Shown piece by piece: positions 43,029 through 52,300 of a stretch of 64,000 nucleotides of DNA. The number at the start of each line of letters is the position of its first letter. Within the stretch, counting starts at the first letter, position 1. The translations under genes and the position numbers were made by a program. A model generated the notes under the pieces. It ran no database searches. It had not been told where the DNA came from and saw only the letters and a list, made by a program, of their open reading frames with translations. The stretch is from JAWOLE01 sp963815655 (GTDB lineage Bacteria > Acidobacteriota > Thermoanaerobaculia > UBA5066 > Gp7-AA6), in NCBI GenBank assembly GCA_963815655.1, contig CAWFHK010000001.1, positions 2,914,001 through 2,978,000 on the forward strand, in the 5' to 3' direction.

Positions 43029-43034
43029 CATAAT
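43029..43034 (+). promoter_or_regulatory. -10 element of tRNA-Arg
   Basis: CATAAT ends seven bases before the mature 5' end of tRNA-Arg in a locally AT-rich stretch. No clear -35 is visible. Confidence 0.45.
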
Positions 43035-43041
43035 TAGCGGG

Positions 43042-43118
43042 CTGCCCGTAGCTCAGTTGGATAGAGCAACGGCCTTCTAAGCCGTAGGTCGGCGGTTCGA
43101 ATCCGCCCGGGCAGGCCA
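43042..43118 (+). tRNA. tRNA-Arg (anticodon TCT)
   Basis: A complete cloverleaf. The acceptor stem is CTGCCCG/CGGGCAG, the D-arm is GCTCAGTTGGATAGAGC, and the anticodon stem ACGGC/GCCGT encloses CTTCTAA with anticodon TCT. The T-arm is GGCGG/CCGCC with loop TTCGAAT, the discriminator is G, and CCA is encoded at 43116-43118. Confidence 0.96.
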
Positions 43119-43143
43119 TTCATCCCTCCTGCGCGGTCTGGAC

Positions 43144-43232
43144 GTGCGCCTTGCTGGGCGCGTCGGCGAGCGGCTCAGCCAGTCGCGTTCTCGACCGCTC
43201 GCCGCGTCCCTCCCCGCGCTCTCCAGGCGCTC
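43144..43232. repeat. Post-tRNA repeat, copy 2
   Basis: Starts 26 bases after tRNA-Arg and matches the sequence after tRNA-Pro (28136-28222): TGCGCCTT, GGCGAGCGGCTC, CTCGACCGCTC and GCTCTC appear in the same order. Here GGCGAGCGG and CCGCTCGCC form a perfect 9-bp stem. Confidence 0.65.
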
Positions 43233-43394
43233 GCGATCGGTCAGGCCGTCTGAACCGGCGTCACGCGAAGCTCACACTGAGACCTTTGTCTAAGTCGGAA
43301 GGCAGGCTGCGGCACTGCCTGTGCGTGTTCGGAGCGTGAGCCTCTTTTTTGATGCGGCCGCATCATTGACGGAGCGTTTTTCGGAGGCGTACGG

Positions 43395-43781
43395 TGAATT
43401 CAAAGAGCCGGCGCCGGCGTTGGCGGCGACCGAGAAGCCCAGACGTGCCAGGCGTCCTCCGGCACCGGCCCGTGCTTCGTGTCCTGGACGATATCGAACA
43501 ACAATCTGACCCGTTTCGAGATCCATTACTCCGGAACCGCCTGCGGGCTCGTGGACGGAGGGACGACGATCACCTACGTGACGCCCCGAGCCGTCAACCC
43601 CGCCTCGTTCAATGTCACGAGCACCGGCACACCACCGGTCCGCGTGGACTTCAACGTGAATGTGGTGGCGAACTCGACATCGGCCGCCAGCGGCAGCGGC
43701 CCCGTGAGCGTCACGTTCTCGCCGCCATTGGGTAGTTGCATGACGACGAGCCAGGTCAACCTCACCGCCGTCAAGAGCTGA
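43395..43781 (+). pseudogene. Secreted-protein remnant lacking start and signal peptide
   Basis: The frame ending at 43781 encodes beta-rich, Thr/Ser/Asn-rich sequence with cysteines (AQTCQASSGTGPCFVSWTIS, HYSGTACGLVDGGTTITYV, GPVSVTFSPPLGSCMTTSQV), typical of an extracellular domain. A stop at 43392-43394 leaves no ATG, GTG or TTG before GTG 43479, and no signal peptide is encoded. It could be a truncated exported protein or a short real protein starting at 43479. It lies between the tRNA-Arg repeat and a large hairpin. Confidence 0.45.
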
Positions 43782-43793
43782 GACTTCGACAGA

Positions 43794-43816
43794 GGCCGGC
43801 CCCGCCGGGGCCGGCC
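43794..43816 (+). terminator. Strong GC hairpin, possible terminator
   Basis: GGCCGGCCCC/GGGGCCGGCC form a perfect 10-bp stem with a 3-nt loop, 12 bases after the stop of the secreted-protein remnant. There is no T-run, so termination is uncertain. Confidence 0.45.
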
Positions 43817-43826
43817 GTGCCCGGCC

Positions 43827-43964
43827 GGCGAAGCTGAGTTTGTTCTCTACCATGAAATGCCGGCGATGCTGCTCAATGAACTGCAAAAGCAGCAGCGGCA
43901 AATTGATAGGTTGAAAGCGAGACTCGCCGCTCTACGGGCCGCCATCAGCCAGAACTCCCCGTGA
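43827..43964 (+). pseudogene. C-terminal remnant of a tail-fibre/S74-chaperone-like protein
   Basis: The frame reads GEAEFVLYHEMPAMLLNELQ followed by a coiled coil (QKQQRQIDRLKARLAALRAA) and a stop at 43962-43964. This is the characteristic end of proteins carrying an intramolecular chaperone-type tail, such as tail-fibre-domain proteins. Nothing upstream in this frame encodes the rest of such a protein; instead a stop and the GC hairpin precede it. It is therefore a 3' fragment of a lost gene. Confidence 0.55.
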
Positions 43965-44221
43965 ACCTCAGACTCCTCGAGCAGGCAACGCTGTTGGGCT
44001 GTGTTACACTTTAAGTCAGTCCCCGCCGCTCGGCTTTTGCCAGCGACCTCCGTCTGACAGACTCCGAACGCCACGAACGGGAAGGTGCGACCGCTCCATC
44101 GGCTGGGCGCTCACGTCTTCGAGTTAAGCCGACTTGAAAGGCTGCCATCGTGAAGCGGGGAGGCACACTTTGGATGCCGGTCGGCTGTAGAGATGTACAT
44201 AACAACAAGAAGGAGCCTGAG

Positions 44222-44821
44222 ATGAAAAGCGCTTTCATGGTACTCGCAGTGGCGTTCATTGCGTTGACGATGCTCGCTGACGAGAAGACGCCTGCCTCAT
44301 CTGCTGACAACAACAATCTGAACAGTTCCCGATCCAACATTTATCGCGTTGTTGGAACAGTGACTACTCAGTCCGGCAGCACCTTTACCGTCATGGCCAA
44401 CGGCAAACAGCTCACCTTCTCCGCCGCCAGGTTGAAGGCTGTTCCTAAGGTCGGGGAGACGATCGATATCACCTACACTCAGACCCCCGCCGGGCCGATG
44501 GAAGCGACGACGGTCAAGTCGTCAAAAAGCAACAGCTCCGAGCGTGGGGCTGCCGACAAGGGGGCGACGGTTAGCACTCCGAAGAACAACAGTGACAGGC
44601 TGCAACAGGATACCCAGGAACGGCTCAGGGGCAGGGTCCTCAGCCAGCAGGGCCGATTCTTTACCGTCATGTCCAACGGCAAGAAGGTCACCTTCTCCGG
44701 CGCGAAGCTGAAGGATCTTCCAAAGGTCGGGGAGATTATTGACATCACTTACACTCAGAATCCCGGCGGGCCGATGGAAGCGACGACGGTCGAGTCGTCA
44801 AAAAGCAATTCGGGTGATTGA
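44222..44821 (+). CDS. Secreted protein with two tandem repeats
   Basis: A 199-residue exported protein starting at ATG 44222, with AAGGAG upstream and a short signal peptide (KSAFMVLAVAFIALTMLA). The mature protein contains two homologous ~60-residue units: GTVTTQSGSTFTVMANGKQL to PAGPMEATTVKSSKS, and GRVLSQQGRFFTVMSNGKKV to PGGPMEATTVESSKS. Each unit looks like a small beta-barrel. A Ser/Asn-rich linker joins them. The gene is visibly lower in GC than its surroundings, which may mark transfer or a different selection regime. No function is recognised. Confidence 0.75.
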   Translation: MKSAFMVLAVAFIALTMLADEKTPASSADNNNLNSSRSNIYRVVGTVTTQSGSTFTVMANGKQLTFSAARLKAVPKVGETIDITYTQTPAGPMEATTVKSSKSNSSERGAADKGATVSTPKNNSDRLQQDTQERLRGRVLSQQGRFFTVMSNGKKVTFSGAKLKDLPKVGEIIDITYTQNPGGPMEATTVESSKSNSGD

Positions 44822-44944
44822 ATTGTGGTCCCCGTGAAAATCGGGCGTTAGCTGGTTTTCCGGCGCCCCCGGAGTCCGGAGACTGCAAATACCCATGCCG
44901 GACTCGAAGGAGCAGACCGGGATCGGCGCGCCGCGGTCGGCCGG

Positions 44945-46396
44945 CTACCGCCTGCGGATCAACAGAAGGAGGCCCGCGCCGGCGACGAGAAGACCGAAGA
45001 GCAGCGTGCCCTGATTGTTCAGCGTCGGGACTGCGGGAATGGGGTTCGGAGTGTTGGTGGGGGTGTTGCTCGGGACGCTCGTTGGAGTGATTGTGGGAGT
45101 GGGAGTCGGGGCAAGAACGTCCAGGGTGTATGACTGCTGTCCCTTGAAGCCGTTGGTGTCGGTGGCCGTCACGAGAATCGGGAAGGAGCCGAGCTCGGTG
45201 GGAGGACCCGAGAGGAGGCCGGCGGGGGTCAGAGTCGTCCCGGCGGGCAAGGCGCCGCTTTCGATGAAGTCGTAGGGAGCGGTGCCGCCGGCGACGCCGA
45301 TCGCCTGGCTGTAGGCCATCCCCAAGACTCCTGTCGGCAGCGCGGCCGGAGTGAAGGCAAAAGCTTCGACGGCGCCGATGTCGCACGCCGAGCCGAGCGG
45401 GCGCGGAATGCCGCGCTGGTCGGCGGCGGAATTGAAGATGGAGGCTGTGAAGTCGGCCGGATACGCGCAGCCGCCGGCGGCGTCCACGGCGTTGCCGGGA
45501 GGAACGACAAGGAACGTGTCGGTCGGACCGCCGTTATCGCGCAGCGTCGCGTCGAAGCCTGTGACCGTACCGAGAGTCCCGGGGCATGACCCGTCGGACA
45601 TGTTGTCGGCGCCCGTAAGAGTGCCGCCGCTCCCGAAAACGCAGTCTCCTCCCGTCTCGCTGTTGAAGATGGTGTTCCGGATCGTATTGTTCGTGCCGGG
45701 GTTCGTGTAGTACGCGGCCCCGAGGGCGGCCGAGTTGCCCGAGAACGTGCTGTTGACGAGGTTCATCGTGCCGGCCGCCACGCCGAGGGTGCCGGCGAAT
45801 CCCGAGGTCGCGGAGTTTCCGGAAAACGTGCTGGCGGCGATGTTCGTCGTGCCGGAGCTGCCGACGGCGCCTTCCAGCGACGCCGAGTTGCCCGAGAACG
45901 TGCAACCGGCGACATTCAGCGTCCCGTGGTTGTTGTAAACGGCTCCGGCGACGGTCGCCGACGTGTTGCCGGAAAACGCGCAACGGGCGAGGTTCAGCGT
46001 TCCGGCGCTCAGGATGGCGCCCCCGAAGTCGGGGCCGCTCGCGCCCGCGAAGGTCAAGCCCGTGATCGTGACGGTGCCGGAGCTGATGTTGAGGATGCGT
46101 GAGGCGCCGGCGCCGCTCACCGTGAGGATGCGGGCGCCCGGGCCGTTGATCGTCAGGTCCTTTCCGAAGGCGATCTCGGTTCCATTCAAGGTAATCGTCC
46201 CGACGACCGAGAAATCGATCGTATCGCCGGATGCGGCCGTGGAGATGGCGTCGCGCAGGGTGCAGGTCGCGGTGCAGTTGCCGGGCCCGCTGTCGGACGT
46301 CGAGTTCACCGTGATCGGGGCCGCCTGCGCCCGGCGAGGTACGCAGAGGGCGCCGGCCACCGCGAGGAGCAGCACCGCGATACGGATCCTCCGCAC
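44945..46396 (-). CDS. Parallel beta-helix surface protein with IPTL-CTERM-like tail
   Basis: A 483-residue exported protein. After a signal peptide (VLLLAVAGALCVPRRAQA), a right-handed beta-helix is built from repeated FSGNSA-type rungs (about 40-250): CAFSGNTSATVAGAVYNN, CTFSGNSASLEGAV, STFSGNSATSGFAG. A choice-of-anchor-like region (GGCAYP, DQRGIPRPLGSACDIGAVE) follows, then a putative Ig-type domain (LPTGVLGMAYSQAIGVAGG). A TPTPTITPT linker leads to the tail VPTLNNQGTLLFGLLVAGAG, which ends LLLLIRRR. That tail matches the pattern (V/I)PTL, hydrophobic helix, Arg cluster of the IPTL-CTERM sorting class. It is probably surface-displayed. Confidence 0.85.
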   Translation of the reverse strand: MRRIRIAVLLLAVAGALCVPRRAQAAPITVNSTSDSGPGNCTATCTLRDAISTAASGDTIDFSVVGTITLNGTEIAFGKDLTINGPGARILTVSGAGASRILNISSGTVTITGLTFAGASGPDFGGAILSAGTLNLARCAFSGNTSATVAGAVYNNHGTLNVAGCTFSGNSASLEGAVGSSGTTNIAASTFSGNSATSGFAGTLGVAAGTMNLVNSTFSGNSAALGAAYYTNPGTNNTIRNTIFNSETGGDCVFGSGGTLTGADNMSDGSCPGTLGTVTGFDATLRDNGGPTDTFLVVPPGNAVDAAGGCAYPADFTASIFNSAADQRGIPRPLGSACDIGAVEAFAFTPAALPTGVLGMAYSQAIGVAGGTAPYDFIESGALPAGTTLTPAGLLSGPPTELGSFPILVTATDTNGFKGQQSYTLDVLAPTPTPTITPTSVPSNTPTNTPNPIPAVPTLNNQGTLLFGLLVAGAGLLLLIRRR

Positions 46397-46647
46397 GCCT
46401 CTCCTCCTTCTGTCTGTCTTTGAAGAGGAACGGCGTCAAGTCTTTCAGATCCTTCGGCTTGCTGTCAACCTTCGCGGCCCTTCGGGGAGCCCGCTCGCGG
46501 TGAGGACAGGGCGCGGGCCGACCTACGGCCCTCGTTCGACTCGGACTCGGGATGGCGGGAACTCGGGCGGCCCGACGCGGGCAGCCTGCCAGACGCTGAT
46601 CGGAAAATCAGAAGTCCGCGTAGAGTGAGGCCTCCAAGGAGGCTCTC

Positions 46648-48087
46648 ATGAAGGTCGGCTCGTCCCGCGCTTTCGCCCTGTTCTCATTCCTTCTCGCGGC
46701 CGGCGCCCTGGCGCGGGGTCCCGGAGCGAAGATCCCCGACACGCCTGTCGGCCGGCGGGCCGCCGAGTTCGTCTCCGTCTTCAACGGCGGCGACGAGAAG
46801 GCCATGGTCGCCTTCTGGACCGCCAACTTCACGCCCGAGTCGCTCCAGCGGCGGCCGGTCGATGCGCGGCTCCAGTTCTACCGCCGCATGCGCGAGGACA
46901 TGAAAAACCTTGCGCTCGAGTCCGTCGAGAAATCCGCGCCGGCGGCGGTCGCGCTCCGGATGAAGACAGAGTCGGGCGACTTCTTCCTGATCCGCTTCGA
47001 GGCGGAGACCGACCCACCGCACCGGCTGACGGGAATGCGGGTCGAGAGCATCGAGCCGAAAGCCGAGGAGCCGAAGGCGTCCGCCGAGCCGCCGAAGGCG
47101 ACGGACGCCGAGGCGGCCGCGGCCAGCGACGAGTATCTGCGCGGCCTCGCTTCCCGCGACGAGTTCTCCGGAGTCGTTCTGCTCGCGAGGGACAACGCCG
47201 CCTTCCTCGAGAAGGCCTACGGGCTCGCGGATCGCGAGTTCCGCGTTCCCGTCAATAACGAGACGAAGTTCAACCTCGGCTCGATCAACAAGATCTTCAC
47301 GAAAACCGCGATCGCGCAGCTCGCCGCCGCCGGCAAGCTCTCCCTGGCGGACACGATCCACGAGCGCCTGCCTCTCTACGGCGCGCCGTACGCCGGCCGC
47401 GTGACGATCCGGCAGCTCCTCGACTTCTCTTCCGGGATGGGGGACTTCTTCGGGCCGAAGTTCGAGGCGATGCCCAAGGACAGGCTGCGGGCGCTGGCGG
47501 ACTACCTTCCGCTCTTCGAGAACGATCCCTTGAGGTTCGAGCCCGGAACGCGGCACGAGTACTCCAACGCGGGCTACATCGTGCTCGGCCTCGTCATCGA
47601 GGCGGTCTCCGGGCAGGATTACTACGCGTATGTCCGGGAGCACATCTTTCGCCCCGCCGGCATGGCCGACACCGATTCCTATCTCGCCGACGAGGTCGTG
47701 GGAAACCGCGCCGTGTCCTACACGAAGCAGGGAGGCCGGTGGCGCTCCGCCGTCTTCGAGCACCCCGCCCGCGGAAGCTCCGCCGGCGGCGGATATTCGA
47801 CGGCCCGCGACCTCTCGCGGTTCGCCGCCGCGCTCAAGGGCGGCCGGCTCGTCCCTCCCGCGTACGCCACCTGGATCCTCTCCCGCGACGCGGCAGCTCC
47901 GACGGCCGCTCCGCCGACAGGACGCGTCACCGGCTCGCTCGGCATCGCCGGCGGCAGTCCCGGAGTCAACGCGACGCTCGAGATCGACGCCGACCGGGGC
48001 ATCACGGTCGTCGTCCTGTGCAACGCCGACCCTCCTTGCGCCGAGAAGGCGTCGCGGAAGATCCGCGCTCTTCTCCCGCGTTCCTGA
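46648..48087 (+). CDS. Secreted serine hydrolase, beta-lactamase/S12 family (second copy)
   Basis: A 479-residue exported protein. GGAGG precedes the ATG and can pair with GCCTCC just upstream, which could mask the ribosome site. Residues ~25-145 form an N-terminal NTF2-like/DUF domain (NGGDEKAMVAFWTANFTPES, FFLIRFEAETDP). The S12 domain has SINK (Ser212, Lys215) and YSN (Tyr305-Asn307), and the third motif region is GIAGGSPG. Substrate unknown. It is unlike the 3460-5292 hydrolase in layout. Its last ten codons and 3' flank are nearly duplicated at 53971-54031, evidence of a former paralogue. Confidence 0.88.
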   Translation: MKVGSSRAFALFSFLLAAGALARGPGAKIPDTPVGRRAAEFVSVFNGGDEKAMVAFWTANFTPESLQRRPVDARLQFYRRMREDMKNLALESVEKSAPAAVALRMKTESGDFFLIRFEAETDPPHRLTGMRVESIEPKAEEPKASAEPPKATDAEAAAASDEYLRGLASRDEFSGVVLLARDNAAFLEKAYGLADREFRVPVNNETKFNLGSINKIFTKTAIAQLAAAGKLSLADTIHERLPLYGAPYAGRVTIRQLLDFSSGMGDFFGPKFEAMPKDRLRALADYLPLFENDPLRFEPGTRHEYSNAGYIVLGLVIEAVSGQDYYAYVREHIFRPAGMADTDSYLADEVVGNRAVSYTKQGGRWRSAVFEHPARGSSAGGGYSTARDLSRFAAALKGGRLVPPAYATWILSRDAAAPTAAPPTGRVTGSLGIAGGSPGVNATLEIDADRGITVVVLCNADPPCAEKASRKIRALLPRS

Positions 48088-48160
48088 CTCGAATCCGGCG
48101 GCCATTCCGCGTGGCTGCGCTTCGATCCGGGAGCCACGCGCACGGGGGCCATCGCATCTG

Positions 48161-49273
48161 TCATTGGATCCCGGCGCTCCGCGGAGCGGAACCCGATCTT
48201 GTCCGGGCGTCTTCCAACGCGAGCTCTTCGTCGATGATCCGCTTGAACGCCTCGAACGGTTGCGCGCCGCGAAGCATCCGGCCGTTGATGAAGAACACCG
48301 GCGTGCCGGTGATTCCCGCCGCGGTGCCGTCGTTGATGTCCTGATCCACGGCGGCGCGATATTTGTGCGAGTCGACGCAGGCGTTGAAGCGGCCGGTGTC
48401 GAGTCCCAGCTTGACGGCGTGCGCCTTCAGATCGGAGTCGCCGAAGCTGGCGGGATCCGCGAAGAGCGCGTCATGGTAATCCCAGAACCGGCCCTGCTCG
48501 TCCGCGCACTGCGACGCCTCGGCGGCCGGCCGAGCATGGGAATGACTGGGACCGGGAAACTGGCGATAGACGAGGCAGACTCGCTCGCCGTAAGCGGTCA
48601 ACACCTGTTTCAGTGTCGCGTGCGCACGCAGGCAGAACGGGCACTCGAAATCCGAGAATTCAATGATCTCGATCGGGGCGTCGGCCGGTCCTCGAGACGG
48701 ATGCCCGGCGGCCGCGATCGCCTGACGGGGCGGCTCAAGCATTCGCTGAACAGGGATCCGGCCCTTCAGCCGGGTCAGATACTGTTCGCGGATGGCCGTC
48801 GTCCGTCGCTGGATCAAAAGGGCGCTGATCGCCGGGCGCGCCTGCTCCAGCGACTGGCCGGGAGCCCGGGCCTTGTTGGCCTGATACCACGCCGCGATGT
48901 CGGTCTCGCTCGGCGCCGAGACTCTTGCCGTGATCTCCTGCCGCACGAGCGCCGCCACCTCCGCGCCGCGGGCTTTCGCATCCTGGGCGATGAGAATGTC
49001 ATCGATGAGGCGCTCGAGCGCCGCTCGTCGAGCGTCGTACAGCGCCCGCGCCAGCGTGACATTGCCCAGCCCGGCCGTCGTGGCTTGCAGCGCCTTCTCG
49101 TCGACCTGCATGAGCGTGATCGGCGTCGAGCCCACGGTCGCGACGACGTCGCCGGGCGCCTGACGGCGGGCATGTTGCGCCGAGGCGGGCGAACTCTCCG
49201 CCGGGAGGAACGCCGCCGGCCATAGACCAACGATCGCGATGCACTCTGCCAATACAACGCGGCGGGCGCTCAT
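48161..49273 (-). CDS. DsbA-like thioredoxin-fold oxidoreductase with SurA-like N-domain
   Basis: A 370-residue exported protein. The start at ATG 49273 gives a signal peptide (VVLAECIAIVGLWPAAFLPA). An in-frame ATG at 49339 lies beyond a strong hairpin and is less likely. Residues ~60-170 look like the helical SurA/peptidyl-prolyl-isomerase N-domain (LIDDILIAQDAKARGAEVAA). The DsbA-type thioredoxin domain then has FSDFECPFCLRAH (Cys211-Cys214) and the cis-Pro loop GITGTPVFFINGRML. It could form or isomerise disulfides in cysteine-bearing secreted proteins such as the large upstream surface protein. A DsbB-type partner is not in the window. Confidence 0.85.
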   Translation of the reverse strand: MSARRVVLAECIAIVGLWPAAFLPAESSPASAQHARRQAPGDVVATVGSTPITLMQVDEKALQATTAGLGNVTLARALYDARRAALERLIDDILIAQDAKARGAEVAALVRQEITARVSAPSETDIAAWYQANKARAPGQSLEQARPAISALLIQRRTTAIREQYLTRLKGRIPVQRMLEPPRQAIAAAGHPSRGPADAPIEIIEFSDFECPFCLRAHATLKQVLTAYGERVCLVYRQFPGPSHSHARPAAEASQCADEQGRFWDYHDALFADPASFGDSDLKAHAVKLGLDTGRFNACVDSHKYRAAVDQDINDGTAAGITGTPVFFINGRMLRGAQPFEAFKRIIDEELALEDARTRSGSAPRSAGIQ

Positions 49274-49286
49274 CGACAATAGGGAC

Positions 49287-49330
49287 GCGGCGGCAGGTCG
49301 TAGGTCGTCATGAAAACGACCTGCCGCCGC
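49287..49330 (-). terminator. 15-bp hairpin, probable terminator of the large surface gene
   Basis: GCGGCGGCAGGTCGT (49287-49301) and ACGACCTGCCGCCGC (49316-49330) pair perfectly around a 14-nt loop. The hairpin begins 15 bases beyond the stop of the minus-strand surface protein gene and ends 13 bases before the DsbA-like start. No T-run follows, so it may be a partial terminator or RNA stabiliser. Confidence 0.5.
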
Positions 49331-49345
49331 ATCGACCAACGAGTA

Positions 49346-52300
49346 TTACGGCACTGCGACGAAGCTGACCACACTTGCCGGAAGGGTGCTCGACAGGCAC
49401 CCATGGCCTCCGCCGGTGCGCGGAACGAACACGGGATTCAACATCTTGGTGAGATCCACCACCGCGAGCGAGCTCGCACCGTTGTTGGTGAGCAGGGCGA
49501 TCGCGTCGTTAGGAGCGTTCGGGCTCTGATACGCGGTCACCGTGTGAGGATCAAGACCAATCGTGAATCCTGGAATGCTGCATGTCACCCAGTCGCCGAT
49601 CACGGGAACGGCGCCGGTCCCGGACGTGGCGGGAAGCGCGATCGCCGTGATGGCATCACCGCCGAATTCCCCCGCCACGATCCCGGTATGAGTCCCCTGC
49701 GCCACGGCGATGCCGCTGGCGCCCGCGGACAGGAACGACTCCGACAGGGTCTGGACCGCCGAAGGCGCCGTCCACGTGCCGGGGGCGCCGGGCGTGAACA
49801 CGGCAAACGGTTTGGTCAAATCGGCGATGTACACCTGGGATGGCCCGGTGAATTCCGCCGGCGCCAGCGCGATCTGCGTCGAGCAGTCCTCGCCGGCGGA
49901 ATCGAGCTCTCCCGCAGTGCTGACACCGTTCTCGAAGAATGCGGGAGTGAGGCTGTTCGTCACATCGACGATCTCGTAGTTATTGAATTCGGACGGCGAC
50001 AACAGGTAGTTGCGGATCGGATCGATCAGGATGTCCTCCGAAATGGAACCCGCGGGCGACGCGAATGGCGGCTCGAACAGAGACGTCCCGAGGTTCAGGA
50101 ACTGGAACCCGGGTGCCCCGGCGAGGCTGAGCCCGATCACCGCCTTGTTATGAATGGCGTCCATCGCCACTCCGCAGTTCGTGCAGGAACCGCCGGAGAA
50201 ACCGATGATACCGCTCCCGCCGCTCGCGAGCGTACCGCCGAGTGTCGTGCCCGTGAGCAGATAAACATCGGTGTTGTTCGCGGTACAGACGGTCTGACCG
50301 GTGAGGGAATTCGAGGCGCAGGAATTCACCGTGTTGGTTGTCGGGATGAGGGTCGGTATGACGCTGAGACCCTCTATGTTGACGACGGAAACGCCGGTGG
50401 TCGGATCGCTCCAGGCGCCCTTGGGAACGTAGGAGACCACGTTGGTGCCGGTGACCAGCACGGAGAGGGAGCTCGACGGCTGGCAGGAGCCCACGGGCGG
50501 AGTTTGTGTGCAGAGCGGAAGGATGGGGTCCGGGGCGGGAGGCGCGCAGACCCCGGCGTCGTCTCCCGGGATGAGGTCCGGCGGGCTGACCGTGCCGTTG
50601 TTGGTCACTCCGGTGCAGGACGTGAGCAGGTTGGTCCCGTTCGAGCCGGGCCTGCCGGTGAAGTCGGCCAGCACCTGGGCGTTCGTCCCGATGGTGATGC
50701 CGCCGCTGTAGGAGCGCAGCGTGTTGGTTCCCCCCTTGCCCGTGTCGCCCCCCTGCGTGCTGACGACGGCCTTCGTGTTGTTCGGGGCTCCCGCGTTGAT
50801 GGCCGCCGTGACGCTCAGGTCGATGTTCAACTTGGCATAGAGCGTGATGTCGTTCAACGCGTTGAACCGGTTGGCGAAGTCGAACGCGCGGTCGGAGGCG
50901 ATGATCCCTCCGTTTAAGGAGACCGCCTTCATCGCACCGTCCCCGCTCGTGCCGTTGGTCCCGCCGGGCTTGATGGCGACGGCCCCGTAGTTCTGCCATG
51001 CGGGGTTGGTCGTCAGGATCGCGTTGCCAAGCACCGTGATGTCGCCGCCCGCCTGGATGTTGATGAAACCAGCGATCGGATCGCGGCGCGACCGCACGGT
51101 CACGCCGCTCGTCACCCGTCTCCCGGTGCCGGCCTCGATCTCGATCAGGTTGTTGCCGTCGATCGTGACCGTGCCCACGGGCGCGTTGAGATTGATCGTG
51201 GAGGCGGGGCCTCCCTTGTAGCTCGCGTCCACCAGGCCGTTGATCACGATGTTGCCCGTGCAGGAGGTCATGGTGATGTTGCTCCCGCCGTGGTCCACGC
51301 CGATGGTCACGACGTGGGACATCGGGCCCGTCACGATGTCGCCGCAGGTGGTGTTGATGTTGATGTCCCCGGGGGCCCCGTTGGTCCCCGTCACCTGGTC
51401 GAGAACGGTCCCGTTGATCGTGACGCCTCCGTCGAACGAGATGTTGATCGGGCCGGCCTGCCGGTTGATGGAGCTGACGAGGATCTTCCCGGGCCCGGTC
51501 GTGGCGTCGCCCGCGTCCACCAGGAGCGTGCAGGTCCCCGTGAGCGTGATGCCCGGAGCGGCCCGGTTGTTGCCGATCGCCGGCACCGGCACCGTCGTGA
51601 TCGTGGCGCCCTTGCCGACCTCGAGCTTCCGGGGCCCGACGTTGAAGATCGCCGTCCACATGTCCGGCGTGCCGGCCTTGGTGTACGTGAAGAAGGCGCA
51701 GAGTCCCGCACCACCGTGCCCGTCGTTGCAGGTCGGAATCGCGGGGTTGAAGTCCACCGTGACGTTCATGTCCACGAGCAGCGTCGTACCGTCGCAGACC
51801 CCGCATCCCGCCGGCGTCGGTGTTGGCGTGGGCGTCGGCGTCGGCGTGTCGGTCGGAGTATTCGTCGGCGTGTTGGTGGGCGTGGGCGTCGGAGTGTTGG
51901 TCGGAGTATTCGTCGGCGTATTGGTCGGTGTGTTCGTCGGTGTGTTCGTCGGCGTATTGGTCGGTGTATTCGTCGGAGTGTTCGTCGGCGTATTGGTTGG
52001 CGTGTTGGTCGGAGTATTCGTCGGCGTGTTGGTCGGCGTCGGCGTGCAGGCGGCGATCAGGACCTGGTTCGTGGTGCTGGCCGACACCGGCAGCGGGATC
52101 CCGCCGCCGTTCTCGTCGAAACCGGTGGCGGAGACCTGATCGGTGTAGAAGAAGGCGGTCGAGGTGCAGGCAGGCGCGGTCTCGCACACGGCGCCCGCGC
52201 AGGTATCCGTCGCGGAGCCCTTGGGCCCGAGCACGGTCACGGGGATGCCTCCCTGGCTGCAGGGAACGCAAGCCGGAACGGGAGTCCCGCCCGGAAATCC

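Noticed and set aside
43852..44074. Cys-rich short frames on both strands near 43.9 kb
   Set aside because: They overlap the coiled-coil remnant, which is the only frame with recognisable family sequence.
51822..52048. Repeat array considered as CRISPR
   Set aside because: The 12-nt units are contiguous without spacers and encode TNTP in frame within a large gene.
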